Shown: positions 22,288 to 30,828 of the stretch, one piece after another
Position numbering within the stretch: the first letter of the stretch is position 1
Layout: each line of letters begins with the position of its first letter
Assembly: GCF_040050925.1 (NCBI RefSeq)
Contig: NZ_CP157390.1
Coordinates: 3,844,001-3,908,000, forward strand
Direction of reading: 5' to 3'
Length of the DNA: 64,000 nucleotides
Source: Leifsonia sp. NPDC080035
GTDB taxonomy: Bacteria > Actinomycetota > Actinomycetes > Actinomycetales > Microbacteriaceae
Program-made: the position numbers and the translations under genes
The notes under the pieces: generated by a model
Databases searched by the model: none
Told to the model about the DNA's origin: nothing
What the model saw: only the letters and a program-made list of their open reading frames with translations

Positions 22288-24543
22288 TCACGCCTCCAGA
22301 CGCTCCTGGCGGCGCACCTCGCGGATGCCCGTGAGCATCGGCGTCACCAGGCCGAGCACGAGCGCGAGGGCCACGCCGATGTTGCTCGCCCCGATCCCGG
22401 CGTGCGGGTCGACCCCGGCCAGCCGGAACAGGTACCCCTCCCACGCCAGCCACGGCAGCGGGGAGCTGACGAGCCCGAGCCCGACGACCGTCGCGACGAC
22501 GAGCATCACCACGTTGGGCCAGCGCCAGTCCGGGTACACCCCGCCACGGCGCAGCAGCGACGGCTGGTGGAAGCGCCGTGTGCGCAGCATCGTCTCGCCC
22601 GCGAACAGCCCCGCCCAGGCGGCCACCGGCACCGACAGTGCGGTCGGCACGCCGCGGATCACCGAGTCCAGCTCGTCCACCGTCGCCGCGAGCACGAAGC
22701 CGGAGACGGCGACGACCCCGCCGACGACGAGGGTGCTCCACCGCCTGCCCAGCCGCACGCCCAGCGCATCCAGGGTGAACCCCGCCGAGTAGATGGTGAG
22801 CACGAGCGCCGAGATCAGGCTGAGGCCGACGGCGAGCAGCAGCGGCACCGAGTACCAGGCGGGGAGCCCGAGCCGCTCCAGCGCCCCGACCGGGTCCCCC
22901 GCGAGATCGTCGGACGCGCCCGGGTTGGATGCGGCGAGCAGCCCGCCGTAGGACACGAGGACGAACGGCGGGACACCGGCGCCGAACGTCGCCCACAGCA
23001 TCCCTGTCGCGCCCGACGAGGTCGGCCGCTGGTAGCGGGCGACCTCGGAGCTGCTCATCGCCCAGGCGAGACCCAGGTAGCTGAAGACCAGCACCGCTCC
23101 GGTGACGACGTGCGTCCACAGGGCGTCGGGCACGGCGAGCGCCAGCCCGAGGTCGACGTGCCGCCAGGTCGCCATCACCATCACGACGATGAGCACGGCG
23201 GACGCGATCGTCAGTACGAGCTGAACGCGGGCGACCAGCCCGTACCCGAAGTAGGCGACCGCCCCCGCCGCCAGGATGGTCACGGTCAGCGCCAGCATCG
23301 TCGGCGCCGCCGGTCCGCTCGACCAGCCCTCCGCCGTGGACAGCGACCCCGCCGCCGACCCGGCGAGCCAGAGCAGGACGGCGCCCCAGAACAGCTTTGT
23401 GACGAGGGCGAGGACGGTGGGGATGACGTTTCCCCGGAGGCCGAACACGGCGCGGGAGACCACCATCGTCGGCTGGCCGCTCCACTTGCCTGCGAGCGTT
23501 CCGAGGCCGAGCGGGAGGAAGGACAGGGCGACGCCGACGAGCGTCGCGACGAGGAGCTGACGCAGGCTCAGCCCGAGCTCGAACAGGGTGGCCCCCACCC
23601 CGACGCTGATGAGCGATGACGTGCCGGCGAACCACAGCCAGAACAGCCGGGATGCGCGGCCCACCCTGCGCTCCAGCGGTGTCGGTTCGAGGTCGACCGG
23701 CTCCGGGACGAACGGGCGCGGTCCCGCCGGTCCGCCCGCGACGACGGCGGCTCCCTCCGGCACGCGCGGCGTGGCGATCGGCCGCGAGTCCGCGGAGACG
23801 ACGACGTCGTCGGCGTCGTCGGCGACATCCGTGTCGATGTGATCGGGGGTGCGGTCGGCGGGGCCGAGGTGGTGGCTCACGACGGGCTCGGCGATGGCGA
23901 GCACGGGCACGATCGGCGGCTCGGGCGGTTCCGGCGGTTCCGCCGACCCCGGTGGTTCGGACGACTCCGGCAGCTCGACGACCAACGGCACCGGCTCGGA
24001 GTCGCGCGGTGCGAACTCTTCGGGCACCAGGCCGAGCGGCTCGGCGCGGGACGGCGTGACCGGCGCGGGCTCGCGCTCCTGAACCGTCCGCGCGGGCGCC
24101 GCCGCTCCGACCCACGCGCTGAACGTCGGAAGCGGTCCCGCCGGGTCGCGCGGCACCGGCAGGTCGTCGAAGCTGATCAGCTGCGTCGGCGCCCCGGCCC
24201 CGTCGTCCTCCTCGCCCGGCTCGGCCGTATCGTCCGGCTCGGCCGTCTCGCCCGGCTCGGCCGTCCCCTCCGCGGCACCGCCGACGACAGGGATCGCCGA
24301 GGTCGCCGCCCGCGCATCCAGCACCGTCTGCAGGTGGTCGATCGCCGCGAGCGTGTCGTGCGAGTCGAGGTCCGCGCCGACCAGCGCGGTCACCTCGTCG
24401 TCCGTGAGCGCCGCGGCGTCGGGCCGCACGACCACGGGACCGGCCATGATCGGGATCGCCGACGTGATGGCGGCGACCTGCTCCTCCAGCGCACTGGCGA
24501 GTTCGTCGTCGTCGTGCCGTTCGCCGTCGTCAGGCCGCTCCAT
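22288..24543 (-). CDS. NCS1-type (cytosine/purine) permease with a long disordered N-terminal region
   Basis: A 751-aa protein. Residues from about 290 form a 12-helix transporter that resembles purine-cytosine permeases: LFWLWFAGTSSLISVGVG opens the core, then LGTLAGKWSGQPTMVVSRAVFG, SSSEVARYQRP and YSAGFTLDALGVRL. The first 285 residues are acidic, Pro/Glu-rich and look disordered, with repeats such as GETAEPDDTAEPGE and EPPEPPEPP. A start inside the frame just before the core would make a normal 460-aa permease, but the upstream part has a start with the -10 hexamer TAGAGT 6 nt before it and uses codons like a coding region, so the long form is kept. The substrate is unknown. Confidence 0.78.
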   Translation of the reverse strand: MERPDDGERHDDDELASALEEQVAAITSAIPIMAGPVVVRPDAAALTDDEVTALVGADLDSHDTLAAIDHLQTVLDARAATSAIPVVGGAAEGTAEPGETAEPDDTAEPGEEDDGAGAPTQLISFDDLPVPRDPAGPLPTFSAWVGAAAPARTVQEREPAPVTPSRAEPLGLVPEEFAPRDSEPVPLVVELPESSEPPGSAEPPEPPEPPIVPVLAIAEPVVSHHLGPADRTPDHIDTDVADDADDVVVSADSRPIATPRVPEGAAVVAGGPAGPRPFVPEPVDLEPTPLERRVGRASRLFWLWFAGTSSLISVGVGATLFELGLSLRQLLVATLVGVALSFLPLGLGTLAGKWSGQPTMVVSRAVFGLRGNVIPTVLALVTKLFWGAVLLWLAGSAAGSLSTAEGWSSGPAAPTMLALTVTILAAGAVAYFGYGLVARVQLVLTIASAVLIVVMVMATWRHVDLGLALAVPDALWTHVVTGAVLVFSYLGLAWAMSSSEVARYQRPTSSGATGMLWATFGAGVPPFVLVSYGGLLAASNPGASDDLAGDPVGALERLGLPAWYSVPLLLAVGLSLISALVLTIYSAGFTLDALGVRLGRRWSTLVVGGVVAVSGFVLAATVDELDSVIRGVPTALSVPVAAWAGLFAGETMLRTRRFHQPSLLRRGGVYPDWRWPNVVMLVVATVVGLGLVSSPLPWLAWEGYLFRLAGVDPHAGIGASNIGVALALVLGLVTPMLTGIREVRRQERLEA
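24218..24271 (-). repeat. 18-bp tandem repeat, three copies, in the permease tail
   Basis: Units at 24218-24235, 24236-24253 and 24254-24271 share GGCTCGGCCGT and encode the ETAEP-type acidic repeat in the disordered N-terminal region. The 18-bp unit keeps the frame, so copy number could vary between strains. Confidence 0.75.
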
Positions 24544-24549
24544 ACCCCG

Positions 24550-24555
24550 ACTCTA
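24550..24555 (-). promoter_or_regulatory. Candidate -10 hexamer of the permease gene (TAGAGT)
   Basis: On the minus strand TAGAGT ends 6 nt before the ATG at 24543. This supports the long form of the permease. Confidence 0.45.
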
Positions 24556-24604
24556 CGACCGGCCGCACCCGCGGGTCAGGGGGGCAATCCGGTCCCCGGC
24601 GAAG

Positions 24605-24610
24605 TACGAT
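24605..24610 (+). promoter_or_regulatory. Candidate -10 hexamer of thyA (TACGAT)
   Basis: TACGAT ends 7 nt before the ATG at 24618. Confidence 0.55.
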
Positions 24611-24617
24611 CGCAGGG

Positions 24618-25427
24618 ATGAGCACGCCGATCCCGACTCCGTACGAAGACCTGCTGCGCGACGTCCTCGCCACCGGCAGCCACAAGTCCGACCGCACCGG
24701 CACGGGCACCCGCAGCGTGTTCGGCCGGCAGCTGCGGTTCGACCTCGCCGACGGCTTCCCGCTGATCACCACCAAGCGGGTGCACTTCAAGTCGATCGCG
24801 TACGAGCTGCTCTGGTTCCTGCGCGGCGAGAGCAACGTGAACTGGCTGCGCGAGAACGGCGTCACCATCTGGGACGAGTGGGCGGACGAGCGTGGCGAGC
24901 TCGGCCCCGTCTACGGCGTCCAGTGGCGGTCGTGGCCCGCGCCGGACGGCACGCACATCGACCAGATCCAGCAGGTGATCGAGACCCTGCGGACGAACCC
25001 GGACTCCCGGCGCATCATCGTCTCGGCATGGAACGTCGCGGACATCCCGGACATGGCGCTCGCGCCCTGCCACGCCTTCTTCCAGTTCTACGTCGCCGAC
25101 GGCAAGCTCTCCTGCCAGCTCTACCAGCGCAGCGCCGACATGTTCCTCGGCGTCCCGTTCAACATCGCCAGCTACGCGCTGCTGACGCTCATGGTGGCGC
25201 AGCAGGTGGGCCTGGAGCCCGGCGAGTTCGTCTGGACCGGCGGCGACTGCCACATCTACGACAACCACGTGGAGCAGGTGACCGAGCAGCTCACCCGCGA
25301 CCCGTATCCCGCACCGACGCTGCGCTTCGCGCGGAAGCCGGAGAGCATCTTCGACTACCGCTTCGAGGACTTCATCGTCGAGGGCTACCAGCACCACCCG
25401 GCGATCCGCGCGGCCGTCGCGGTATGA
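24618..25427 (+). CDS. thyA: Thymidylate synthase
   Basis: A 269-aa enzyme that methylates dUMP to dTMP with methylene-tetrahydrofolate and releases dihydrofolate. Motifs: phosphate-binding Arg in SDRTGTGTRSVFG, LRGESNVNWLRENGVTIWDEW, the catalytic Cys (about residue 151) in LAPCHAFFQFYV, CQLYQRSADMFLGVPFNI and the C-terminal EGYQHHPAIRAAVAV. Length is as in E. coli ThyA (264 aa). Its stop overlaps the folA start (ATGA), so the dihydrofolate made here is recycled by the next gene product. Confidence 0.98.
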   Translation: MSTPIPTPYEDLLRDVLATGSHKSDRTGTGTRSVFGRQLRFDLADGFPLITTKRVHFKSIAYELLWFLRGESNVNWLRENGVTIWDEWADERGELGPVYGVQWRSWPAPDGTHIDQIQQVIETLRTNPDSRRIIVSAWNVADIPDMALAPCHAFFQFYVADGKLSCQLYQRSADMFLGVPFNIASYALLTLMVAQQVGLEPGEFVWTGGDCHIYDNHVEQVTEQLTRDPYPAPTLRFARKPESIFDYRFEDFIVEGYQHHPAIRAAVAV

Positions 25428-25903
25428 CGATCGCGCTGATCTGGGCCGAGGCCCACGACCGCGTCATCGGCGCGGGCGGCGTCATGCCCTGGCACCTGCC
25501 GGAGGACTTGCGGCACTTCCGCGAGCTCACGGACGGCGACCCCGTCGTGATGGGACGCCGCACCTGGGAGTCGCTCCCCGAGCGCTTCCGCCCGCTGCCG
25601 GGGCGGGAGAATGTCGTCGTCAGCCGCCGGCCCGACTTCGTCGCACCCGGCGCGAGGGTCGTCCACTCCCTCGACGACGCGCTGACCGGCGTCGGCGACG
25701 GCACCGTCTGGGTGATCGGCGGCGCCGAGCTGTACCGGCAGACCCTCCCCGTCGCGGACCGCGTCGAGGTCACCGAGATCGACCTCGACGTCGACGGCGA
25801 CACGGCGGCGCCGGAACTCGGCGACGAGTGGACCCCGCATCCCGGCCCCTGGCAGGACGCCGCGAACGGGATGCGCTACCGCTTCGTCCGCTACCTCAGG
25901 TGA
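25424..25903 (+). CDS. folA: Dihydrofolate reductase
   Basis: A 159-aa enzyme that reduces dihydrofolate to tetrahydrofolate with NADPH. IWAEAHDRVIGAGGVMPWHLPEDLRHFR is the N-terminal substrate site (split here: the PWHLPED block carries the catalytic acid), followed by VVMGRRTWESLP, the NADPH loop VVVSRRPDF and VIGGAELYRQTL. It starts with ATG inside the end of thyA (4-bp overlap), and the last 8 bp overlap the end of the opposite DUF1345 gene. Confidence 0.97.
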   Translation: MTIALIWAEAHDRVIGAGGVMPWHLPEDLRHFRELTDGDPVVMGRRTWESLPERFRPLPGRENVVVSRRPDFVAPGARVVHSLDDALTGVGDGTVWVIGGAELYRQTLPVADRVEVTEIDLDVDGDTAAPELGDEWTPHPGPWQDAANGMRYRFVRYLR

Positions 25904-26540
25904 GCCCGGCCACCAGGTTCACGGTCGCGGCGATGATCACCGTGCCGAACAGGTACGACAGCAGCGTGTGCCGCAGGATCGCCCTGCGGATGTACGAGCT
26001 GGTGATGTTCGTGTCCGAGACCTGGAACGTCATCCCGAGCGTGAACGCCAGGTAGGCGAAGTCGCTGTACTGCGGCGGCTCGTCCTGGTTGAAGTCGACC
26101 CCACCGTCGCTGCGGTAGTACATGCGGGCGTAGCGCAGCATGTAGAGCGTGTGGACGAGCACCCACGACAGCGCGACGCTCACGATCCCGAGCAGCGCGA
26201 CGCCGAGCTGGGCGCCGCCCTTCAGCTGACGGGCGTCCACCAGGTTGTAGACGACGGCCAGCACGCCGGCGAGCGCGGCGAGCAGCAGCACGAAGTCGGC
26301 GGTCCGGCGTCCGGGATCCTCCAGCGTCGCGTGGCTGCGCGTCATCTCCGCGTCCAGGCCCCAGACCTTCACCCACACCCACACGACATATACGACGCAC
26401 GCCGCCGCCCAGCCGGCGATCGCGGCGTAGTGCCAGGCGTCGGCCAGGCCGACGCCCAGCCCGACGACGACGCCGACCGCCAGCGCGACATACATCCTCA
26501 CCTGGGACCTGCCCCGGCCCTTCACCACTTCGTCGGTCAC
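25896..26540 (-). CDS. DUF1345 family membrane protein
   Basis: A 214-aa integral membrane protein with about five hydrophobic segments (roughly residues 15-34, 38-60, 84-104, 118-138 and 186-210). The conserved C-terminal block YSDFAYLAFTLGMTFQVSDT, followed by RRAILRHTLLSYLFGTVI, is the DUF1345 signature. Its function is unknown. The frame is open further upstream, antisense to the aminotransferase, but the GTG at 26540 gives the family length. The gene is divergent from the aminotransferase and tail-overlaps folA by 8 bp. Confidence 0.85.
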   Translation of the reverse strand: MTDEVVKGRGRSQVRMYVALAVGVVVGLGVGLADAWHYAAIAGWAAACVVYVVWVWVKVWGLDAEMTRSHATLEDPGRRTADFVLLLAALAGVLAVVYNLVDARQLKGGAQLGVALLGIVSVALSWVLVHTLYMLRYARMYYRSDGGVDFNQDEPPQYSDFAYLAFTLGMTFQVSDTNITSSYIRRAILRHTLLSYLFGTVIIAATVNLVAGLT

Positions 26541-26589
26541 ATTCGGGATGTTCGCACAGGGCGGCCGAGCGCCACGCCCAGCGCGCCGG

Positions 26590-26595
26590 TACGAT
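26590..26595 (+). promoter_or_regulatory. Candidate -10 hexamer of the aminotransferase gene (TACGAT)
   Basis: TACGAT ends 6 nt before the GTG at 26602, which favours that codon over in-frame starts further upstream. Confidence 0.55.
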
Positions 26596-26601
26596 CGGAA
26601 C

Positions 26602-27891
26602 GTGACCTCCCCCGCCGCACCCCTCACCGACCTCGACACCGAAGCGCTCCGCGCCGCGCACGCCGACTTCGCACGCGCGTACGACGACCTGAAGGCCGCC
26701 GGCCTCGCCCTCGACATCACGCGCGGCAAGCCGTCCGCCGAGCAGCTGGACCTCTCGAACGACCTCCTGCACCTGCCGGACGGCGACTACCGCGACGCCG
26801 CGGGGACCGACCTCCGCAACTACGGCGGCCCGAACGGGCTCCCGGAGCTCCGCGCGATCTTCGCGGACGCGCTGCGCGTTCCCGTGCCGCAGCTCCTCGC
26901 GCTTGGCAACTCGAGCCTGACGATCATGCACGACACGCTCGCGCAGGCGCTGCTGCACGGCGTGCCGGGCGGCGAGCTGCCGTGGGCGAACCAGTCGATC
27001 AGCTTCCTGGCGCCGGTGCCGGGATACGACCGCCACTTCACGATCTGCGAGCGCTTCGGCATCCGGATGATCCCCGTCCCGATGAACGACGACGGGCCGG
27101 ACATCGAGACGGTGAAGACACTGCTCGCGACCGACGACAGCATCAAGGGCATGTGGTGCGTGCCCGTCTACTCGAACCCGACCGGCGCGGTCTACAGCGA
27201 GGAGGTCGTGCGCGCGCTCGTCTCGCTCCCCGCGGCGGACGACTTCCGCCTGTTCTGGGACAACGCCTACGTCGTGCACCACCTGAGCGACGAGCGGCCG
27301 GAGCCGATCGACGTGCTTGCGCTCGCGGCCGAGGCGGGCAACCCGGACCGTCCGCTCATCTTCGCCTCCACCTCGAAGGTCACCTTCCCGGGGGCGGGTG
27401 TCGCGTTCGTCGGCGGCTCGGAGGCGAACATCGCCTGGTTCCAGCGCAACTCCGCCGCGCAGAGCATCGGCCCTGACAAGATCAACCAGCTGCGCCACGC
27501 GCAGTTCCTGAAGGACGAGGCCGGGCTCAGCGCCCACATGGAGAAGCACCGCGCGATCATCGAGCCGAAGTTCGACGCCGTCGACGAGGCCTTTCGCGCC
27601 CGGCTCGCGCCGTGGGGCGCCGGAGCGTGGAACGCACCGAAGGGCGGCTACTTCGTGAGCCTCGATGTGCTCGACGGCTGTGCCAAGCGCGCCGTCCAGC
27701 TGGCGAAGGAGGCCGGCATCGCCGTCACTCCCGCCGGCGCGACGTTCCCGTACGGGGAGGACCCGCGGGATGCGAACATCCGCATAGCGCCGACCTTCCC
27801 CCCTCTCGGCGAACTGAAGACGGCGCTCGACGGGCTGTGCACGGCCATCCTCCTGGCGGAGGCAGAGGCGCTGCTGGCCGAGCGGAACTGA
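26602..27891 (+). CDS. PLP-dependent aminotransferase, probable aspartate aminotransferase (AspT/Ic type)
   Basis: A 429-aa fold-type I aminotransferase. The N-terminus LDITRGKPSAEQLDLSNDLL and YGGPNGLPELRAIFAD are characteristic of the actinobacterial AspT group, which differs from classic AspC in sequence but transaminates aspartate and oxaloacetate. YSNPTGAVYS and FRLFWDNAYVVHHL hold the Asn and Asp that contact PLP; the PLP lysine is in FASTSKVTFPGAGVAF, and the substrate Arg is in NIRIAPTFPP. The GTG at 26602 gives the family length. The next gene starts 1 nt after the stop. Confidence 0.9.
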   Translation: MTSPAAPLTDLDTEALRAAHADFARAYDDLKAAGLALDITRGKPSAEQLDLSNDLLHLPDGDYRDAAGTDLRNYGGPNGLPELRAIFADALRVPVPQLLALGNSSLTIMHDTLAQALLHGVPGGELPWANQSISFLAPVPGYDRHFTICERFGIRMIPVPMNDDGPDIETVKTLLATDDSIKGMWCVPVYSNPTGAVYSEEVVRALVSLPAADDFRLFWDNAYVVHHLSDERPEPIDVLALAAEAGNPDRPLIFASTSKVTFPGAGVAFVGGSEANIAWFQRNSAAQSIGPDKINQLRHAQFLKDEAGLSAHMEKHRAIIEPKFDAVDEAFRARLAPWGAGAWNAPKGGYFVSLDVLDGCAKRAVQLAKEAGIAVTPAGATFPYGEDPRDANIRIAPTFPPLGELKTALDGLCTAILLAEAEALLAERN

Positions 27892-27892
27892 C

Positions 27893-28393
27893 GTGACCGG
27901 CTGGGTCGTCCGGCCGAGCATCGAGTCGGACTGGGTGGCCTACCGCGCGCTCCGGCTGGAGATGCTGGAGGACACGCCGCTGGCGTTCCTCGAGACGCTG
28001 GAGACCGCCCGCCGGCACCCCGAGGAGCACTGGAGGCGGCGCGCCGCCAACACGTCGCCGTCCAGCCGGCTCTTCGCCGCCGTGGACGACGACGGCCGTT
28101 GGCTCGGCACGATGGGCGGCTTCCACGCCTCAGGATCGCGCGACCCGCACCTGGTCGGCGTGTACGTGACGCCGGCGTTCCGCGGCCGCGAGCACGGGAT
28201 GGCTGACGCGCTCCTGGACGCGGTCGTCGCCTGGGCGCGCCCGCGCTCGGGCCGGCTGCTGCTGGAGGTGCACGAGCACAACGCCACGGCCATCCGCTAC
28301 TACGAGCGGCACGGCTTCGCCTTCACCGGCCGCACGCAGCCGTATCCGCTCGATCGCAGCACCCTCGAACGCGAGATGGCCATCGACCTGTAG
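27893..28393 (+). CDS. GNAT-family N-acetyltransferase
   Basis: A 166-aa protein with the GNAT fold: LGTMGGFHASGSRDPHLVGVYVTPAFRGREHG contains strand 4 and the acetyl-CoA pyrophosphate loop (RGREHG, in place of Q/RxxGxG/A), then LLLEVHEHNATAIRYYERHGFAFTGRT (strand 5, helix 4 and the end strand), all divided here by short spacing. The acceptor is unknown; resemblance to RimI-like and small-molecule acetyltransferases is general only. It starts GTG one base after the aminotransferase stop and is probably translated from the same message. Confidence 0.85.
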   Translation: MTGWVVRPSIESDWVAYRALRLEMLEDTPLAFLETLETARRHPEEHWRRRAANTSPSSRLFAAVDDDGRWLGTMGGFHASGSRDPHLVGVYVTPAFRGREHGMADALLDAVVAWARPRSGRLLLEVHEHNATAIRYYERHGFAFTGRTQPYPLDRSTLEREMAIDL

Positions 28394-28401
28394 CCGCCGG
28401 G

Positions 28402-29145
28402 TCAGGCCTCGCCGAACCCGGTCTCGACGAGGTCGGCGAGCGCGTCGACGGCCTCCGCTCCCCCGTCGTCGGCGGAGGCGATGGATGCGGTGGACCCTGC
28501 GACGAGGCCGAGCGACATCACGCCGAGGAGGCTCTTCGCGTCCTTGCCGTTCACGGTCACCTTCACCGGGAACGTGTTCGCGAGCTTCACGAACTCGGCC
28601 GCGGGACGCGCGTGCAGCCCCTGCGGGTTGCGGACGAGCACCTCGCGCGTGTATCCAGCGCCGGGTGTCGGTGCGCCGGGGGTCGGTGCGCCGGGGGCTG
28701 ATGCAGCAGCGGGCTCGGGCGCGGCGGCCGGCTCGGTCGCCGTCTCCGCTCCCGCCCACGTCGACCGTGCCCCCTCCACCGCCGCGGCGACCCCGGCGAG
28801 GTCGGCACCGGTCTCCGCGGCGACGGCCGCGGCGATCCCGCCCTCGACGTACGGCCCGTCGACGACCCGGACACGCTCGCGCTCCTCGTCCGGCAGCATG
28901 TCGAGCACGGTCTCCGCCGTCAGGAGGGCGGAGCCGAGGTCGCTGACGACCACCACCCCCGCGCCGCCGTCGGCCTCGCCGACCGCCGTCATCACCTTCG
29001 CGAAACTCGTTCCGATGCCGTCGTCGTCCGTACCGCCGGCCGCGACCAGGCGGACGGACGGAGCCATCTGACCGGCGAGCGCCACGGCGCCCTCGGCCAT
29101 CTGCACGCTGTGCGAGACGAAGACGATCCCGACCTTGTCAGCCAT
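28402..29145 (-). CDS. dhaM: PTS-dependent dihydroxyacetone kinase phosphotransferase subunit DhaM (EIIA-HPr fusion)
   Basis: A 247-aa protein that relays phosphate from the PTS to DhaL-ADP. The N-terminal EIIA(Man)-like domain has its phospho-His at H12 (VSHSVQMAEG). After an Ala/Pro linker (residues about 132-164, with a duplicated GAPTP) comes an HPr domain whose active His is H178 (NPQGLHARPA), followed by SLLGVMSLG around the regulatory serine position. Longer DhaM proteins also carry part of enzyme I; this one does not. The gene is last in dhaK-dhaL-dhaM and starts 9 bp after the dhaL stop. Confidence 0.93.
   Translation of the reverse strand: MADKVGIVFVSHSVQMAEGAVALAGQMAPSVRLVAAGGTDDDGIGTSFAKVMTAVGEADGGAGVVVVSDLGSALLTAETVLDMLPDEERERVRVVDGPYVEGGIAAAVAAETGADLAGVAAAVEGARSTWAGAETATEPAAAPEPAAASAPGAPTPGAPTPGAGYTREVLVRNPQGLHARPAAEFVKLANTFPVKVTVNGKDAKSLLGVMSLGLVAGSTASIASADDGGAEAVDALADLVETGFGEA
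28667..28696 (-). repeat. 15-bp tandem repeat, two copies, in the DhaM linker
   Basis: GTCGGTGCGCCGGGG is duplicated (28667-28681 and 28682-28696) and encodes the GAPTP repeat between the EIIA and HPr domains. Confidence 0.75.
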
Positions 29146-29154
29146 CCGCGTCCC

Positions 29155-29787
29155 TCACTCCGCAGCGCCGGCGGCGGCGCGCAGCAGCAGCGCGGTCGAC
29201 TGGGCACCGGGGTCGCGGTGACCGGCGGAGCGCTCGCCAAGGTAGCTGGCGCGGCCCTTCCTGGCCACGAGCGGCTCCGTCGCCGCGGCACCCTGCTCCG
29301 CCGCGTCCGCAGCGGCGGAGAGGATGGCCGCAGGGGCGTCCCCCGCGGCGAGGGCGGCCGAGGCCGCCTCCACCGCGGGGGTCCAGGCGTCGACCATCGT
29401 CTTGTCGCCCGGTTCCGCCTTGCCGCGGGACACGATGCCGTCGCGCGCTGCGGTGAGCATCGCCACGAGCGCGTCGCCGTCGATATCGGTACGGTCGCCG
29501 ACCGGTTCCGCGGCCTTCAGGAAGGCCGTGCCGTAGAGCGGCCCGGATGCACCGCCGACCGTCGAGATGAGGGTCATCGCCACCGAGCGCAGTGCCGCGT
29601 TCGGCGTCGCGTCGTCCGGCAGTTTCGCCAGGGCGTCCACGGAGGCGCGCATCCCGCGGTCCATGTTCTCGCCGTGGTCGCCGTCGCCGATCTCCCTGTC
29701 CAGGGTGTTCAGCTCCTGCTTGTGATCGCCCACCGCGGCCGCGGCGGCCGAGATCCAGGACGTGACCCAGTTCGTGTCCAGCGTCAT
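29155..29787 (-). CDS. dhaL: Dihydroxyacetone kinase ADP-binding subunit DhaL
   Basis: A 210-aa helical-barrel protein that holds ADP/ATP as a cofactor and phosphorylates dihydroxyacetone bound on DhaK. The metal-binding Asp cluster is in LDREIGDGDHGENMDRG (residues about 30-46), followed by STVGGASGPLYGTAFL, KTMVDAWTPA and the C-terminal ATEPLVARKGRASYLGERS and GHRDPGAQS. The start is the ATG at 29787 behind a strong ribosome binding site (GGAAGGA); a longer frame upstream is unlikely. It lies 16 bp after dhaK. Confidence 0.95.
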   Translation of the reverse strand: MTLDTNWVTSWISAAAAAVGDHKQELNTLDREIGDGDHGENMDRGMRASVDALAKLPDDATPNAALRSVAMTLISTVGGASGPLYGTAFLKAAEPVGDRTDIDGDALVAMLTAARDGIVSRGKAEPGDKTMVDAWTPAVEAASAALAAGDAPAAILSAAADAAEQGAAATEPLVARKGRASYLGERSAGHRDPGAQSTALLLRAAAGAAE

Positions 29788-29803
29788 CGACGCATCCTTC
29801 CTT

Positions 29804-30805
29804 CTACAGGCCCCAGCGGAGGGCGGCGGTGTGCACGGGAGCATCCCAGAGCGCGGTCAGCTCGTCGTCCAGCTTCAGCACGGAGATGGAGGCGCCCTGC
29901 ATCTCGAGCGACGTGACGTAGTCGCCGACGAGGGAGCGGCCGAGCGTGATGCCCCGCTCGTCGAGGATCTCGGCGGCGCGGCGGAACAGGATGTACAGCT
30001 CCGACAACGGCGTCCCGCCCATCCCGTTCACGAACAGCAGCACGGTGTCGCCGGAGGAGAACGGCAGGTCGGAGAGGATCGCGTCCATCATCCGGTCGAC
30101 GAGCCGGTCAGCCGGCTCCAGCTTGATCCGCTCGCGGCCGGGCTCGCCGTGGATGCCGACGCCGAACTCGATCTCGTCCTCCGGCAGCACGAACCCGGGC
30201 TCGCCGGCGTGCGGCACGGTGCCGTCGGTCAGCGCCAGCCCGATCGAGCGGACGTTGGCGTTCACCTTCTCCGCCACCGCCGTCACCGCGTCGAGGTCGT
30301 CACCGCGCTCGGCCGCCGCGCCTGCGATCTTCTCGACGAGCACGGTGCCTGCGACGCCACGCCTGCCCGCGGTGTACAACGAGTCCTGCACGGCGACGTC
30401 GTCGTTGGTGACGACCGCCTTGACCGTGATGCCCTCCGCCCCGACCAGGTCGGCCGCGGTCTCGAAGTTCAGCACGTCGCCCGTGTAGTTCTTGACGATG
30501 TGCAGCACGCCCGCTCCGCCGTCGGCGGCCTTGGTGGCCTCGACGATCGGCATCGGCGTCGGCGATGTGAACACCTCGCCCGGCACTGCAGCATCCAGCA
30601 TCCCCTTCCCGACGAAGCCGGCGTGGAGAGGCTCGTGGCCGCTGCCACCGCCGCTGACGAGACCGACCTTGCCGCGCACCGGGCCGTCGGCCCTGGAGAC
30701 GAAGCGGGGGTCCTGGGACACCCGGACGATGTCCGCGTGAGCTCGGCCGAAGCCCGCGAGGGACTCCGCCACGACGTCGGGTACGTCGTTGATGAGCTTC
30801 TTCAT
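29804..30805 (-). CDS. dhaK: Dihydroxyacetone kinase substrate-binding subunit DhaK
   Basis: A 333-aa subunit that binds dihydroxyacetone covalently. VSGGGSGHEPLHAGFVGKGM (residues about 49-68) forms the substrate pocket, FTSPTP and VKNYTGDVLNFE follow, and the covalent His lies in FGVGIHGEPG. The ATG at 30805 has GGAAGGG upstream, and similarity begins at MKKLIND. It is first in the dhaKLM set, which lets the cell use dihydroxyacetone as a carbon source with PEP as phosphate donor. trpD ends 23 bp upstream on the same strand. Confidence 0.96.
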   Translation of the reverse strand: MKKLINDVPDVVAESLAGFGRAHADIVRVSQDPRFVSRADGPVRGKVGLVSGGGSGHEPLHAGFVGKGMLDAAVPGEVFTSPTPMPIVEATKAADGGAGVLHIVKNYTGDVLNFETAADLVGAEGITVKAVVTNDDVAVQDSLYTAGRRGVAGTVLVEKIAGAAAERGDDLDAVTAVAEKVNANVRSIGLALTDGTVPHAGEPGFVLPEDEIEFGVGIHGEPGRERIKLEPADRLVDRMMDAILSDLPFSSGDTVLLFVNGMGGTPLSELYILFRRAAEILDERGITLGRSLVGDYVTSLEMQGASISVLKLDDELTALWDAPVHTAALRWGL

Positions 30806-30828
30806 CGAAACCCTTCCTTCCACTGCTG

